A stretch of DNA of 42,845 bases. Source: Chloroflexota bacterium. Its GTDB lineage: Bacteria > Chloroflexota > Anaerolineae > J036 > Brachytrichaceae. Position 1 is the first letter of the stretch. The number at the start of each line of letters is the position of its first letter. Both the position numbers and the translations under genes were made by a program. Location: positions 1-42,845 of the forward strand of contig JAUQQA010000020.1 in assembly GCA_030550095.1 (NCBI GenBank). The letters run 5' to 3'. This document shows, in pieces, positions 1 to 8,420 of the stretch. The notes below the pieces were generated by a model. It was not told the origin of the DNA. It searched no databases and was given only the letters and a program-made list of their open reading frames with translations.

Positions 1-50
1 CCAATGCCAGCGCCGGCAAACTTGTTGCCGATGGAATAAATAGCGCTCAC
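1..50 (-). CDS. Start of a probable glycosyltransferase (partial, runs off the window)
   Basis: Only the first 16 codons are visible. The GTG start at 50-48 overlaps the TGA stop of the flippase gene as GTGA, the classic arrangement for translational coupling. An in-frame ATG at 74-72 is an alternative start that would overlap the flippase by 28 nt. The peptide begins VSAIYSIGNKFAGAGI, which recalls the N-terminus of family-4-type glycosyltransferases, where a small-residue loop follows the first strand. Position next to a polysaccharide flippase fits that role. The fragment is too short to be sure; another polysaccharide-locus enzyme is possible. Confidence 0.45.
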   Translation of the reverse strand, partial: MSAIYSIGNKFAGAGI

Positions 51-1525
51 GCGCGATGCAGACTCGGCACCCATACGCGGCTCCTTAGTTCACGAACACC
101 AGCTTTGAGATCGTCACGCTCCAGCAAGGCAATTCCCAAAAGGAGCAAACCCGCGAACAACCCCAGCCTTAAGACTACACTGGCAAGCGACAGGGATTGT
201 ACTGCAAGCATGGAAAGGAACCAGGCAGCTGCAAGCGCCAGCCCACCTACCAGCAACGGCTGGAACAATAGGCGCAGAGTCGAAAAGTCCACAAGCCGTT
301 TCAGCGTGGGATAGAGCACCGCTACCCCAAGCACCAGCATTCCGTCCGCAGCCAGGGCAACTCCGTTGATGCCCCATAAGCTCCCAAGAAGAACGACCGC
401 TGGAGCAAAGAAGAGCAACTGGAAGAAGTTCGCCCTCTGGAGCGCTTGCGGATGCCCTGTCGCAAGCAAGAGGTGATGAATCAGCATTAGCACTGGATCG
501 AGAACCGCGTAAATCAGCATGAGCCAAAAGGTGACCAGCATCGGCTGCCATTGGTCGCCGATCACGAAGTGGATAAACTCAGGCAGCACAAGCGCAAAAC
601 CACCTGCAGCGACTAAGCTGGTGCGCGTGATCACGTAAGCAGCGCGCGCGAAAGCACGCGAGAGGCGCAGGCGGTCGTCTTGCAGTTGTGCAAATACCGC
701 AGCAAACACACTCACCAAAGGGTTGGCAAGCAGGCGGCGCGGGTAATGGGCAAACTCGTACGCTCGGCTATACAGCCCTAGCGGCGCTTCGCCCAACCAT
801 GTGCCGATCCAGAAGTCATCAAAGCGATCTAACAGGTAAGTCATGTTAGAGGCAGCCCAGGTGGGCTTTCCGTATCTCCATAGCCAACGTGCAACGTTGC
901 CGTCCCAGCCCAGCGCAGGTGTCCACTTCCTAAAAGGCCCCCAGAGCAAGAGAAACCGAACCGCAATCCCCACCACTTGCTCAGCCACCAAAGCCCAAAC
1001 ACCCCAACCCAGCCACGCAAGCGCAGGGGCAACCACTGTCATCGCCACCGCAGCAGCCACGTCCGTGGTTGCCAACTGCCGGAAAGCAAGCTGCTTGCGC
1101 GCAAGCGTCTCTTGGACTTGAGCAAGGCTGGAGAAGAAGAAAGTCGGGGTGAGCACGACCAGGACAGCACTTAAGTTCGGCGAGTGTGGGTTTGCATGCT
1201 GGAGCAAGGGCACCAGCGCAAGCAGAATGCCAAAGGCGAGCGCGTCCAGCCCGAGCCGCAGACCGAAATACGTGCGCATGAACGCACGGTCCGCCTGCTG
1301 ACGGTGGATCAAGGCGGCGTCAAGCCCTATCCCTCTGAGCTGCGCCGCCAAGCCGATGTAAAACAGCGCTAGAGCCACCACACCGAAGTGCTCGGGCACA
1401 AGCAACCGCGCCAGGACCACCGAGCGCACCAACCCTAGCGTCAGCGTGATTAGCGAGGCGCCAACTGCATAGGCTGAGCTTCGGAGCACGCGTTGCCCCA
1501 GCGAGGGCTGTGGCTGTTGCGCCAT
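47..1525 (-). CDS. Polysaccharide flippase (Wzx/MATE-like oligosaccharide transporter)
   Basis: This 492-residue integral membrane protein has about 12-14 hydrophobic segments spread along its length. Its N-terminus (GQRVLRSSAYAVGASLITLTLGLVR, abbreviated here by its key residues) and the RFDDFWIGTWLGEAPLGLYSRAYEFA-type central region are typical of the Wzx/RfbX polysaccharide exporter family in the MOP superfamily. Such proteins flip lipid-linked sugar repeat units across the cytoplasmic membrane during exopolysaccharide or cell-wall glycan assembly. The start is ATG at 1525, because a -10-like TACACT lies at 1540-1535, nine bases upstream; a GTG at 1534 would abut that hexamer. It is followed by an overlapping probable glycosyltransferase gene, consistent with a surface-glycan operon. 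The exact substrate cannot be inferred. Confidence 0.85.
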   Translation of the reverse strand: MAQQPQPSLGQRVLRSSAYAVGASLITLTLGLVRSVVLARLLVPEHFGVVALALFYIGLAAQLRGIGLDAALIHRQQADRAFMRTYFGLRLGLDALAFGILLALVPLLQHANPHSPNLSAVLVVLTPTFFFSSLAQVQETLARKQLAFRQLATTDVAAAVAMTVVAPALAWLGWGVWALVAEQVVGIAVRFLLLWGPFRKWTPALGWDGNVARWLWRYGKPTWAASNMTYLLDRFDDFWIGTWLGEAPLGLYSRAYEFAHYPRRLLANPLVSVFAAVFAQLQDDRLRLSRAFARAAYVITRTSLVAAGGFALVLPEFIHFVIGDQWQPMLVTFWLMLIYAVLDPVLMLIHHLLLATGHPQALQRANFFQLLFFAPAVVLLGSLWGINGVALAADGMLVLGVAVLYPTLKRLVDFSTLRLLFQPLLVGGLALAAAWFLSMLAVQSLSLASVVLRLGLFAGLLLLGIALLERDDLKAGVRELRSRVWVPSLHRA

Positions 1526-1534
1526 TAGGGGCAC

Positions 1535-1570
1535 AGTGTAACCGAGAGCACTGCGCCTTCGCTGTATCCT
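1535..1570. promoter_or_regulatory. Divergent promoter pair between flippase and tilS
   Basis: The 54-bp gap holds a minus-strand TACACT at 1540-1535, nine bases before the flippase ATG, and a plus-strand TATCCT at 1565-1570, nine bases before the tilS TTG. Neither has a convincing -35 element. The spacing implies transcripts that begin at or within a few bases of the start codons. Confidence 0.5.
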
Positions 1571-1579
1571 TTCCTCGCC

Positions 1580-2620
1580 TTGATCCCCAACCTTGTTGCT
1601 CAGGTGCGCGAAGAGGTGGCGCGCGTGTTGACGCTGCTACCGCCAACGGCGCACGGCATTGTGCTCGCCGTCTCGGGAGGCGCCGATTCACTCTGCCTCG
1701 CCGATGCCGCGCTTGCCATTGGCGGACGTTGGCGATTCGTGATCGCCCACCTCAACCACGGGTTGCGCGGCGCCGAAGCCGACGCCGACGCGGCATTCGT
1801 GCAGGCGTTCGCCGAGGCGCGCGGCGTGCCGTGCGTGGTTGAGCGCGTGGATGTCGCTGTCTTCGCTGCTGCCCAAAAACAATCTATCGAAGTCGCCGGT
1901 CGGCGCGCGCGCTACATGTTCTTCGCGCGCGTCGCCGAGCAGTTCGGCGCCCAAGCCGTCGCGCTCGCGCATCACGCCGACGACCAGGCGGAAACCGTTT
2001 TGCTACGCTTGCTGCGCGGCACCGGCTTGAGCGGACTCGCTGGCATGCGCCCCATCGCGCCGCTGCCTGGCGCAGCGCATTTGCTCGCCGTGCGTCCGCT
2101 GCTGCGCATCACGCGCGCGCAGACGGAGCGCTATTGCGCCCTGCTCGGCGTGCAGCCGCGATTCGACGCCACTAACGTTGATCCTCGCTACCGCCGCAAC
2201 CGCGTGCGCCACGAGCTGCTGCCGCTAATGGCGACGTTCAACCCGAACATCCATCAAACGCTCGCGCGCCTTGCTGACCTCGCTGCCGAAGACGCCGAAG
2301 TGGTCCGCCGCTGCGCCGAGCAGACCTTGGCGCAAATCGCGCGCACAGAGCCGGAGCGGATCGTCTTCGACCGCAGCGCTTGGCGCGCGTTGGTGCCGGG
2401 CTTACAGCGCGCCACCTTGCGCGAAGCGGTGCGTTTGCTCACAGGCGCGAGCCTTGCCCCACCGTACAACGCCATCGAAGAGGCGCGCGCTGTGCTGACC
2501 AGCGACGCTGCCACGGGCACCATCGCGCTCACTCGCGATCTGCGCATCCTCGTCGCTTGGCGCACCTTCACCCTCACTCAACGCACCAGTGCGCCGGACG
2601 TGGAGACTGCCCCCCTATAA
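1580..2620 (+). CDS. tilS: tRNA(Ile)-lysidine synthase TilS
   Basis: The enzyme attaches lysine to C34 of the CAU-anticodon tRNA-Ile in the cytoplasm, using ATP, which changes its codon and amino-acid identity from Met to Ile. The PP-loop ATP-pyrophosphatase signature SGGADS is at residues 32-37. It is followed by HLNHGLRG and by the HHADDQAETVLLRLLRGTGLSGLAGM region that is diagnostic for TilS. At 346 residues it is shorter than the roughly 430-residue E. coli enzyme and appears to lack the C-terminal TilS domain, as in other short-form family members. The start is the TTG at 1580, nine bases after a TATCCT hexamer. Its TAA stop lies inside the -10 box of the next gene. Confidence 0.93.
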   Translation: MIPNLVAQVREEVARVLTLLPPTAHGIVLAVSGGADSLCLADAALAIGGRWRFVIAHLNHGLRGAEADADAAFVQAFAEARGVPCVVERVDVAVFAAAQKQSIEVAGRRARYMFFARVAEQFGAQAVALAHHADDQAETVLLRLLRGTGLSGLAGMRPIAPLPGAAHLLAVRPLLRITRAQTERYCALLGVQPRFDATNVDPRYRRNRVRHELLPLMATFNPNIHQTLARLADLAAEDAEVVRRCAEQTLAQIARTEPERIVFDRSAWRALVPGLQRATLREAVRLLTGASLAPPYNAIEEARAVLTSDAATGTIALTRDLRILVAWRTFTLTQRTSAPDVETAPL

Positions 2621-2621
2621 T
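2616..2621 (+). promoter_or_regulatory. -10 element TATAAT of the LuxR-Kelch gene
   Basis: A perfect TATAAT overlaps the tilS stop codon and ends 11 bases before the ATG at 2633. No Shine-Dalgarno sequence lies between them. This predicts a nearly leaderless mRNA expressed separately from tilS. Confidence 0.6.
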
Positions 2622-2632
2622 CTGCGCACGGC

Positions 2633-4033
2633 ATGGCAGAGTACGGGGAGCCGCTCACGGAACGCGAGCTGGAGATCGTCCGCCTTGTCGCCACGGGTGC
2701 CGCGAACAAGGAGATCGCCGCCAAGCTCTACATCAGCCCGAACACCGTGCGCGTGCACCTGCGCAACATCTTCACCAAACTCGGCGCGCAATCACGCACT
2801 GAGGTAAGCATGATCGCCGTGCGCAACGGCTGGGTGGATATCGGTGCCGTCAAACCGCAGCCCGAGCAAGAGACCGACATCCCGCCAACAGCCTCGGAAA
2901 CACCTCCGCCGCGCGTGGAGCGTGTGGTGTTGGTTGCGCCAGACCCGCTGCCCTTGCCGCCCTTGCCGCTCTGGCAGCGCCTTGCGCTTGTGGCGACGCT
3001 CGTCCTCACCGGGCTGCTCAGCGCTTGGTTATGGGCGCCTGCGAACATTGCTGCGCCTAGCGACGAGGTCACGCTTTCTGAGGCGAGCACGCGCCCACTC
3101 GAATTGCAACATAGCGCTGAGCCAAGCCGCTGGTATGCGCGCGCCGCCATGCGCAGCGCTCGTCTGCGCGCCGCAGCCGCTTTTGCCGACAACGCTATCT
3201 TCGTCGCTGGCGGCGAGGTGGACGGTCGGCCTAGCGCTGAGCTGCTGATCTACGATGTGCAGCAAGACGCCTGGCGCGTGGGTCCGCCGAAACCCACCGC
3301 CGTTGCTGGTGCAGCCGCTGCAAGGCTTGGGCAACAACTTTTCGTCGTCGGCGGCACCACCGAAGACGGGACACCGACATCGCGCGTGGAAGTCTTTGAC
3401 CTCGCCACACAGACCTGGCGCGCAGCCCAGCCCCTGCCTGTGCCGCTCACCGCGCACGCAACCGCAGCCCATGAGGATGAATTCTTCGTGCTCGGCGGGC
3501 GCAGCCTCAGCGGCTTGAGCAAAGCAGCTTTTGCCTTCAACCCGCAAACGCAGCGGTGGCGTGCGCTCCCTGAGCTGAACATCCCCCGCAGCGCGCTGGC
3601 TGCGGCAATCGTGGATCGGCGCCTGTTTGCGCTTGGCGGGTTCGACGGTCGGCGCGAGTTAGCGACGTGCGAATGGCTGGACCTCAACGCGCCCACCGCT
3701 TGGCAACCTTGCGCGCCGATGATCACGCCTCGCGCCGGACACGGCGCCGCTGTGATCGGTCGGCGTGTCTTCGTCGTTGGTGGTGGATTGAGCGGCTTCG
3801 TTGGCTTCAGCGAGCGCTATGACGTGGACGATGATCGCTGGAGCTCGTTTGAGATGCCGATCACGCGGCTTGGGGATTGGCGCTACGTGAGCCTTGTGGC
3901 CTCGCCAACAACGCTTTACGCACTTGGCGGTGCAACGCGCGGCGTGCCGCTCGCCGACACCTACGCCTACGAAGTGCTCACCTTCCGCACCTTCTTGCCA
4001 GCGTTTCGCGCAAGCAAGCCCATCACGCCGTAG
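2633..4033 (+). CDS. Membrane-anchored LuxR-type HTH protein with six-bladed Kelch propeller
   Basis: The 466-residue protein has three parts. Residues 8-65 form a LuxR/GerE helix-turn-helix (LTERELEIVRLVATGAANKEIA, then ISPNTVRVHLRNIFTKLG). After a proline-rich linker, residues 115-136 form one transmembrane segment. Residues 180-455 carry six Kelch repeats, with their double-glycine turns near residues 193, 240, 288, 335, 383 and 432, enough for one closed beta-propeller. The predicted topology puts the DNA-binding domain in the cytoplasm and the propeller outside. This suggests a one-component sensor that responds to an extracellular ligand or glycan, as in other membrane-bound one-component regulators; ligand and target genes are unknown. 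Its 3' end overlaps the convergent hydrolase gene by 11 nt. Confidence 0.85.
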   Translation: MAEYGEPLTERELEIVRLVATGAANKEIAAKLYISPNTVRVHLRNIFTKLGAQSRTEVSMIAVRNGWVDIGAVKPQPEQETDIPPTASETPPPRVERVVLVAPDPLPLPPLPLWQRLALVATLVLTGLLSAWLWAPANIAAPSDEVTLSEASTRPLELQHSAEPSRWYARAAMRSARLRAAAAFADNAIFVAGGEVDGRPSAELLIYDVQQDAWRVGPPKPTAVAGAAAARLGQQLFVVGGTTEDGTPTSRVEVFDLATQTWRAAQPLPVPLTAHATAAHEDEFFVLGGRSLSGLSKAAFAFNPQTQRWRALPELNIPRSALAAAIVDRRLFALGGFDGRRELATCEWLDLNAPTAWQPCAPMITPRAGHGAAVIGRRVFVVGGGLSGFVGFSERYDVDDDRWSSFEMPITRLGDWRYVSLVASPTTLYALGGATRGVPLADTYAYEVLTFRTFLPAFRASKPITP

Positions 4034-4787
4034 CAGCCGTAGGCAGCGCAACAGGGAACGGCAGCAGCGCTGTTTCTGGGATTGGTGTGCGCCACCAAGC
4101 GCGAATGGTGTCGGCGTCGGCGAAAAACCAGCGCGGCCAGTTCGGCGAGTGTGACACGCCCTCTAGCTCGATCAGCTCGGCGCCCTCGAGCACGCTGAGC
4201 GCAAGCGGCACCACCCCATCACCCCATTGCGCACCTTCGCCCGCGATGAAGCGATAGTTGAAGTACGCCTCGCGCTGGCGCAACGAGCCTTCGCGCTTGC
4301 CCTCGATGAACTTGCCGCGCACCACGTAATAACGCACGCCCTCAGCTGCGAAGTAGGCTCCAGGGTAAACCCGATCCACCCACGCAGCAGCGCGCAACCC
4401 TCGGTGGCGCGGATCAGAGAGCACCACCTTGAGCGGGCTGCCCACCATGTAAAGCGCAGCCACGCGCTGATGTCCATGATAGGCAGGATGATGCGCGCGC
4501 AGCGACTGATCGCCGAGATAGGCGCGCCCAACCACGCCACCAGCGCTGTGCCCCACGAGGATCACCTTCGAGGCGCCTGTCTGGCGCAAGGCGTGCATCA
4601 CCGCCGCATGGGTGCGGCTGAGCAGCGTGCTGTAGTCCAGCAGCCCGCCGAACAGCCACGAGAAGCGCGTGAGCTTCACGATGAACACGCGCCGACCACT
4701 CACCTCAGCCAGCAAACGCCCAGCGCGGCGATAGTCGCGCCAGTGTGAGCCAAAGCCGCCGATCAACACCACGGGTTCCGCCGCCAT
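4023..4787 (-). CDS. Alpha/beta-hydrolase, lipase/PGAP1-like esterase
   Basis: The 254-residue protein has the alpha/beta-hydrolase plan. An N-terminal oxyanion region (VVLIGGFG, residues 6-13) is followed by a nucleophile elbow GHSAGG with Ser81. Asp190 in the GDGVVP motif and His213 in GVSHS are the likely acid and base of the triad. GDGVVP before a final His is typical of triacylglycerol-lipase and PGAP1-like esterases. There is no signal peptide, so it should act in the cytoplasm or at the inner membrane face on a lipid or ester substrate that cannot be named. The start ATG at 4787 lies nine bases after a weak AT-rich -10 (TAAAAA, minus strand, 4802-4797). It is convergent with the Kelch gene. 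Confidence 0.78.
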   Translation of the reverse strand: MAAEPVVLIGGFGSHWRDYRRAGRLLAEVSGRRVFIVKLTRFSWLFGGLLDYSTLLSRTHAAVMHALRQTGASKVILVGHSAGGVVGRAYLGDQSLRAHHPAYHGHQRVAALYMVGSPLKVVLSDPRHRGLRAAAWVDRVYPGAYFAAEGVRYYVVRGKFIEGKREGSLRQREAYFNYRFIAGEGAQWGDGVVPLALSVLEGAELIELEGVSHSPNWPRWFFADADTIRAWWRTPIPETALLPFPVALPTAATA

Positions 4788-4796
4788 CGGCGCGGA

Positions 4797-4840
4797 TTTT
4801 TAACACACGCGCCCTCACGCGCCCATGCTCACACTACAAT
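4797..4840. promoter_or_regulatory. Divergent promoter pair, hydrolase and FAD oxidoreductase
   Basis: On the plus strand TACAAT at 4835-4840 ends nine bases before the ATG at 4850. On the minus strand an AT-rich stretch at 4803-4796 can supply a weak -10 for the hydrolase. No Shine-Dalgarno sequence precedes either start. Confidence 0.45.
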
Positions 4841-4849
4841 CTCAGCCAG

Positions 4850-6289
4850 ATGGGCTTACGAGGGAGCACGCGCCGCGCTGTGGTAGTAGGCAGTGGTCCC
4901 AACGGCCTGCTCGCAGCGATCACGCTCGCAGAGGCTGGCTGGTCGGTGAGCGTGTACGAAGCGAAAGCTCAAGCTGGCGGCAGCCTGCGCTCCGAAGCGC
5001 GCACCTTGCCCGGTTTTGTGCACGACGTGGGCGCAACCGTGCTGGGCTTAGCCGAACAATCTCCTGCACTGCGCCGCCTGCCGCTGGCGAGCTATGGCTT
5101 CCGGCTGGCAAAACCACGCATCGCGCTTGCGCACCCGTTCGACGATGGCACGGCTGCGGTGGTAACCACCGCAATCGAGGACACCGTTGCAACGTTGGGC
5201 AGCGACGGACGCGCGTGGCGCGCGCTTGTGGGCGCGCTGCTCGACGATTGGGAACACGTGCTGCCGCAGATCCTCGGACCTGTGCCGTTGCCGCCCCGTG
5301 CGCCGTGTGCGCTCATGCGTTTTGGTGTGCACGCGGTGCTGTCGGCGCGGGCGCTGGCGCGTCTCTCCTTCCGCGACGAACGCGCGCGGGCGCTGTTTGC
5401 AGGATTTGCCGCACATGCCTGCTTGCCGCTCGACGCGCCGATCAGCGCTGCGTTCGGTCTGGTGCTCGCCGCCAATGCGCACCTCAGCGGCTGGGGCGTT
5501 GCCGTCGGCGGATCGCAGCGCTTGGCAGATGCGCTCGTGGCACACCTACAAACTCTCGGCGGGACAGTGCACCTCGATGCTCCCGTCGCTGCGCTTGCAC
5601 ATTTGCCCAACGATGCCGTCGTGCTATGCGACGTGACGCCGCGCCAATTCCTGCAACTGGCAGGCGACTCAGCGCCGCAACGCTACCATCGTCAACTCGC
5701 GCGCTACCGCTATGGCTTCGGCGTGTTCAAGGTGGACTACGCGCTGCGCGAGCCGATCCCCTGGCGCGCGGCTGAATGCCGCGAGGCGGGCACGGTACAC
5801 CTCGGCGGCACCTTCGACGAAATCGCGCGCAGCGAGGACGCGGTGAGCCGCGGGCTTTTGCCCGATGCGCCTTACGTGATCGTGGTGCAGCCCACGGTGT
5901 GCGACCCCTCGCGCGCGCCGCAGGGCTTTCACACGGCATGGGCCTATTGCCACGTGCCCAACGGCAGCGACGCCGACATGACCGCGCGCATCGAAGCACA
6001 AATCGAGCGCTTCGCGCCGGGCTTCCGCGCGTGTATCCTCGCACGCGCAACGATGAGCGCCCCGCAGCTTGAGCGTTGGAACCCAAATTGCATCGGCGGC
6101 GACATCAACGGCGGCATGCAGGATTGGCGGCAGCTCTACGCGCGCCCCGTGCCGAGCCTTCGTCCTTACCGCACGCCTTTGCGCGGCGTGTATCTGTGCT
6201 CTTCGTCCACACCACCCGGCGGCGGCGTGCACGGCATGGCGGGCTGGCATGCCGCCCATTGCGCACTCGCCGATGCACGCGCAGCGTGA
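4850..6289 (+). CDS. FAD-dependent oxidoreductase, phytoene-desaturase-like (CrtI/PYROXD2 superfamily)
   Basis: The 479-residue protein opens with a Rossmann dinucleotide-binding motif (VVVGSGPNGLLAA, glycines at 14, 16 and 19). The following strand ends in YEAKAQAGGSLRSE, as in amine-oxidase-like flavoproteins. The C-terminus contains TPPGGGVHGMAGWHAA, the second FAD-contacting motif of the CrtI/PYROXD2 group. A carotenoid or other isoprenoid/hydrophobic substrate is possible, but no crt genes are nearby, so the reaction is unassigned. The start is ATG 4850, nine bases after TACAAT, not the upstream in-frame ATG at 4745 inside the divergent hydrolase gene. The aminotransferase follows after 38 bp with its own -10. 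Confidence 0.8.
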   Translation: MGLRGSTRRAVVVGSGPNGLLAAITLAEAGWSVSVYEAKAQAGGSLRSEARTLPGFVHDVGATVLGLAEQSPALRRLPLASYGFRLAKPRIALAHPFDDGTAAVVTTAIEDTVATLGSDGRAWRALVGALLDDWEHVLPQILGPVPLPPRAPCALMRFGVHAVLSARALARLSFRDERARALFAGFAAHACLPLDAPISAAFGLVLAANAHLSGWGVAVGGSQRLADALVAHLQTLGGTVHLDAPVAALAHLPNDAVVLCDVTPRQFLQLAGDSAPQRYHRQLARYRYGFGVFKVDYALREPIPWRAAECREAGTVHLGGTFDEIARSEDAVSRGLLPDAPYVIVVQPTVCDPSRAPQGFHTAWAYCHVPNGSDADMTARIEAQIERFAPGFRACILARATMSAPQLERWNPNCIGGDINGGMQDWRQLYARPVPSLRPYRTPLRGVYLCSSSTPPGGGVHGMAGWHAAHCALADARAA

Positions 6290-6312
6290 GCACGCCACAA
6301 CAGCGCGGCAAG

Positions 6313-6318
6313 TATCAT
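6313..6318 (+). promoter_or_regulatory. -10 element TATCAT of the aminotransferase gene
   Basis: TATCAT ends nine bases before the ATG at 6328 and there is no Shine-Dalgarno sequence, giving the leaderless-type geometry seen elsewhere in the window. Confidence 0.45.
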
Positions 6319-6327
6319 CGTAGCCCC

Positions 6328-7437
6328 ATGCACGACCACGTTCGGTTGTTCATCCCCGGCCCTGTTGAGGTGCGCAAGGAAATCCTCGAGGCACAGGCGC
6401 AATGGATGATCGGACACCGCGGCGCTGCTTTCGAGGCGCTCTTCGCGCGCATCCAGACCAAGCTGCGCCAGGTGTTCTTCACACAACAGCGCGTGTACCT
6501 CAGCACCTCAAGCGGCACCGGGCTTTGGGAAGCCGCTGCGCGCAATTGCGTGAGCGACGACCCCAACGGCGGCGTGCTCGCCACGGTGTGCGGCGCGTTC
6601 AGCGCGCGCTGGGCTGATGTGTTCGAGCGCAACGGCAAAGCCACTACCCGCCTCACCGTCGCCGACGGCGAGCCGATCACGCCTGAACTCGTGCGCGAGG
6701 CGCTGCTCGCGCGCAAAGCAGACCCCCACAAAAAGCCCTTCGAGGCGATCGCCATCGTGCACAACGAGACCAGCACCGGCTTGACCAACCCGCTTGCCGA
6801 GATCGTCGCAGAGGTGCGCGCGCTTTCGCCCGAGACGCTGATCCTCGTGGACGCGGTCAGCTCGCTCGGCGGCGTGAAGATCGACTTCGACGGGCTGGGG
6901 CTAGACGTGCTGCTGACCTCATCGCAGAAGTGCTTCGGTTTGCCGCCCGGCTTGGCGTTTGCTGCCGTCAGCGACCGTGCGCTCGCCAAGGCGAAGACGG
7001 TGCCCAACCGCGGCTACTACTTCGACTTCCTCGAGCTAGAGAAGTTTTTGCAAAAGAACCACACGCCCGCCACGCCCGCGATCTCGCTCATGTTCGCGCT
7101 CGACAAGCAGCTCGACGACATGCTCGCCGAGGGGCTGGAGAACCGCTTTGCGCGCCATCGGCGCATGGCGGAGATCGTGCGTGCGTGGGCGCGCGAACAC
7201 TTCGCGCTCTTCCCGCGCGCTGGCTACGAGTCCGACACAGTGACGTGCGTGAAGAACACGCGCGGCGTTGACGTGGGCGCGCTGAACCGCTACCTCGCCA
7301 CGCGCGGCATGCACATCTCCGACGGCTACGGCGCGCTGAAGGGCAAGACCTTCCGCATTGCCCACATGGCGGACTTGCAAGAAGACGACATCCGCGCGCT
7401 GCTTGCTGCAATCAACGACTTTCTGGCGACGGTGTAA
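6328..7437 (+). CDS. Class V aminotransferase, alanine/serine-glyoxylate aminotransferase family
   Basis: This 369-residue protein is a PLP-dependent fold-type I enzyme. The opening RLFIPGPVEVRKEIL and the GHRGAAFEALF segment match the AGXT/SgaA group, which transfers an amino group from alanine or serine to glyoxylate in the cytoplasm. The PLP Schiff-base lysine is K201 in the LTSSQKCFGLPPG motif, preceded by Asp175 in the LVDAVSS strand that contacts the pyridine nitrogen. Length is normal for the family. The donor specificity (serine, alanine or another small amino acid) cannot be decided from sequence alone. The 3' end overlaps the convergent TPR gene by 26 nt. Confidence 0.85.
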   Translation: MHDHVRLFIPGPVEVRKEILEAQAQWMIGHRGAAFEALFARIQTKLRQVFFTQQRVYLSTSSGTGLWEAAARNCVSDDPNGGVLATVCGAFSARWADVFERNGKATTRLTVADGEPITPELVREALLARKADPHKKPFEAIAIVHNETSTGLTNPLAEIVAEVRALSPETLILVDAVSSLGGVKIDFDGLGLDVLLTSSQKCFGLPPGLAFAAVSDRALAKAKTVPNRGYYFDFLELEKFLQKNHTPATPAISLMFALDKQLDDMLAEGLENRFARHRRMAEIVRAWAREHFALFPRAGYESDTVTCVKNTRGVDVGALNRYLATRGMHISDGYGALKGKTFRIAHMADLQEDDIRALLAAINDFLATV

Positions 7438-8368
7438 GCGCAAGCGCGCCGCCTTGCGCCTGAAGCAAAAGCCCAAGCCGCACACGCGCCGTGGCAAAGG
7501 CGAAGTCGTCGCCCACCTGTTGCGCGACTTCAGCCGCACGCTCTAAATCGCGCGCAGCGAGGTCGTAGCGGCGTTGCGCCTCATACACCCCAGCGCGCAT
7601 CAGGTACGCGACGGGCAACGCTGGGTTGCGCGCGATGAGCTGCGAGAGTTCATCCTCGGCGCGCGCCAGCGCTCCAGCCGCGATGAGCACCTGGGCGCGT
7701 TCAAGCTGAAAATCGTCGGCGCTGAGCTGCGCCTGGGCGCGAGCGAAGGCGTCCTCGGCAGCGATGGGGTCTTGCGCTTCCACCAGCACGCCTTTCCACA
7801 CAAGCAGCTGCGGGTGATTCGGCGCTTGCGCCAAGCCCGCCTCGATTGCGTCGCGCGCGCGGGCTGTGTCGCCCTCTTGCAGCGCGGTTTGCGCGGCAGC
7901 GATGGCATCTGCGGCTGGGTTTGGCGGAAAAAGCACATCGCGCAGCGCATACGCCACACCCACAAGCACCCCCACCACGACAAGCGCAACACCAAGCCGC
8001 GCGAGCCAGCTACGGCGTTGCTCTGCGAGCACCTCATCGAGGCGCCACCAAGGCAGCGTCGGCGTGGGCGGCGCAAGTTCTGCGCGCAAAGCGCGGTAGG
8101 CACGCGCCCCACCTAACGCACGCACGATCGAGCGCGCCTGCTGCAAGATGCGGCTGTGGATCGTCTCCAAGCGCAGCGCCTCAGCGCGCACGTCGGTGCC
8201 TGCGGCTTGCAGTGTTGCCATAAGCCGCTCCGCCTCGGCAAGGTCAGCAAGCAGCCGACGTGCGTTCTCGGGTGTGATCGCAACGAGCGCGACCTCGCAG
8301 CGGCTTAACGCCTCGCGCAGGCGGTCGCCCTCGTTCAGCGCGCCGATATTCTGTTGCAACTTGCCCAC
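7412..8368 (-). CDS. TPR-repeat protein with one transmembrane segment
   Basis: No specific family is recognised. The 318-residue product starts with about 100 mostly helical residues, followed by a short proline/tryptophan linker (PPTPTLPWWR), a transmembrane helix at about 122-142 and a C-terminal region (155-300) of helix-pair repeats with TPR-like spacing. The start is the GTG at 8368, seven bases after a TACAAT at 8381-8376; the longer reading frame upstream crosses the divergent dnaX promoter. It may be a scaffold for an envelope complex; partner unknown. Confidence 0.65.
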   Translation of the reverse strand: MGKLQQNIGALNEGDRLREALSRCEVALVAITPENARRLLADLAEAERLMATLQAAGTDVRAEALRLETIHSRILQQARSIVRALGGARAYRALRAELAPPTPTLPWWRLDEVLAEQRRSWLARLGVALVVVGVLVGVAYALRDVLFPPNPAADAIAAAQTALQEGDTARARDAIEAGLAQAPNHPQLLVWKGVLVEAQDPIAAEDAFARAQAQLSADDFQLERAQVLIAAGALARAEDELSQLIARNPALPVAYLMRAGVYEAQRRYDLAARDLERAAEVAQQVGDDFAFATARVRLGLLLQAQGGALALTPSPESR

Positions 8369-8375
8369 GGCAAAA

Positions 8376-8413
8376 ATTGTAGAGAGCGCGCTTAACCACC
8401 CGCGTGATACACT
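8376..8413. promoter_or_regulatory. Divergent promoter pair, TPR gene and dnaX
   Basis: The minus-strand TACAAT occupies 8381-8376 and ends seven bases from the GTG of the TPR gene. The plus-strand extended -10 (TG at 8405-8406, TACACT at 8408-8413) ends seven bases from the dnaX GTG at 8421. Both genes are therefore predicted to be leaderless. Confidence 0.6.
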
Positions 8414-8420
8414 CCAAAGC

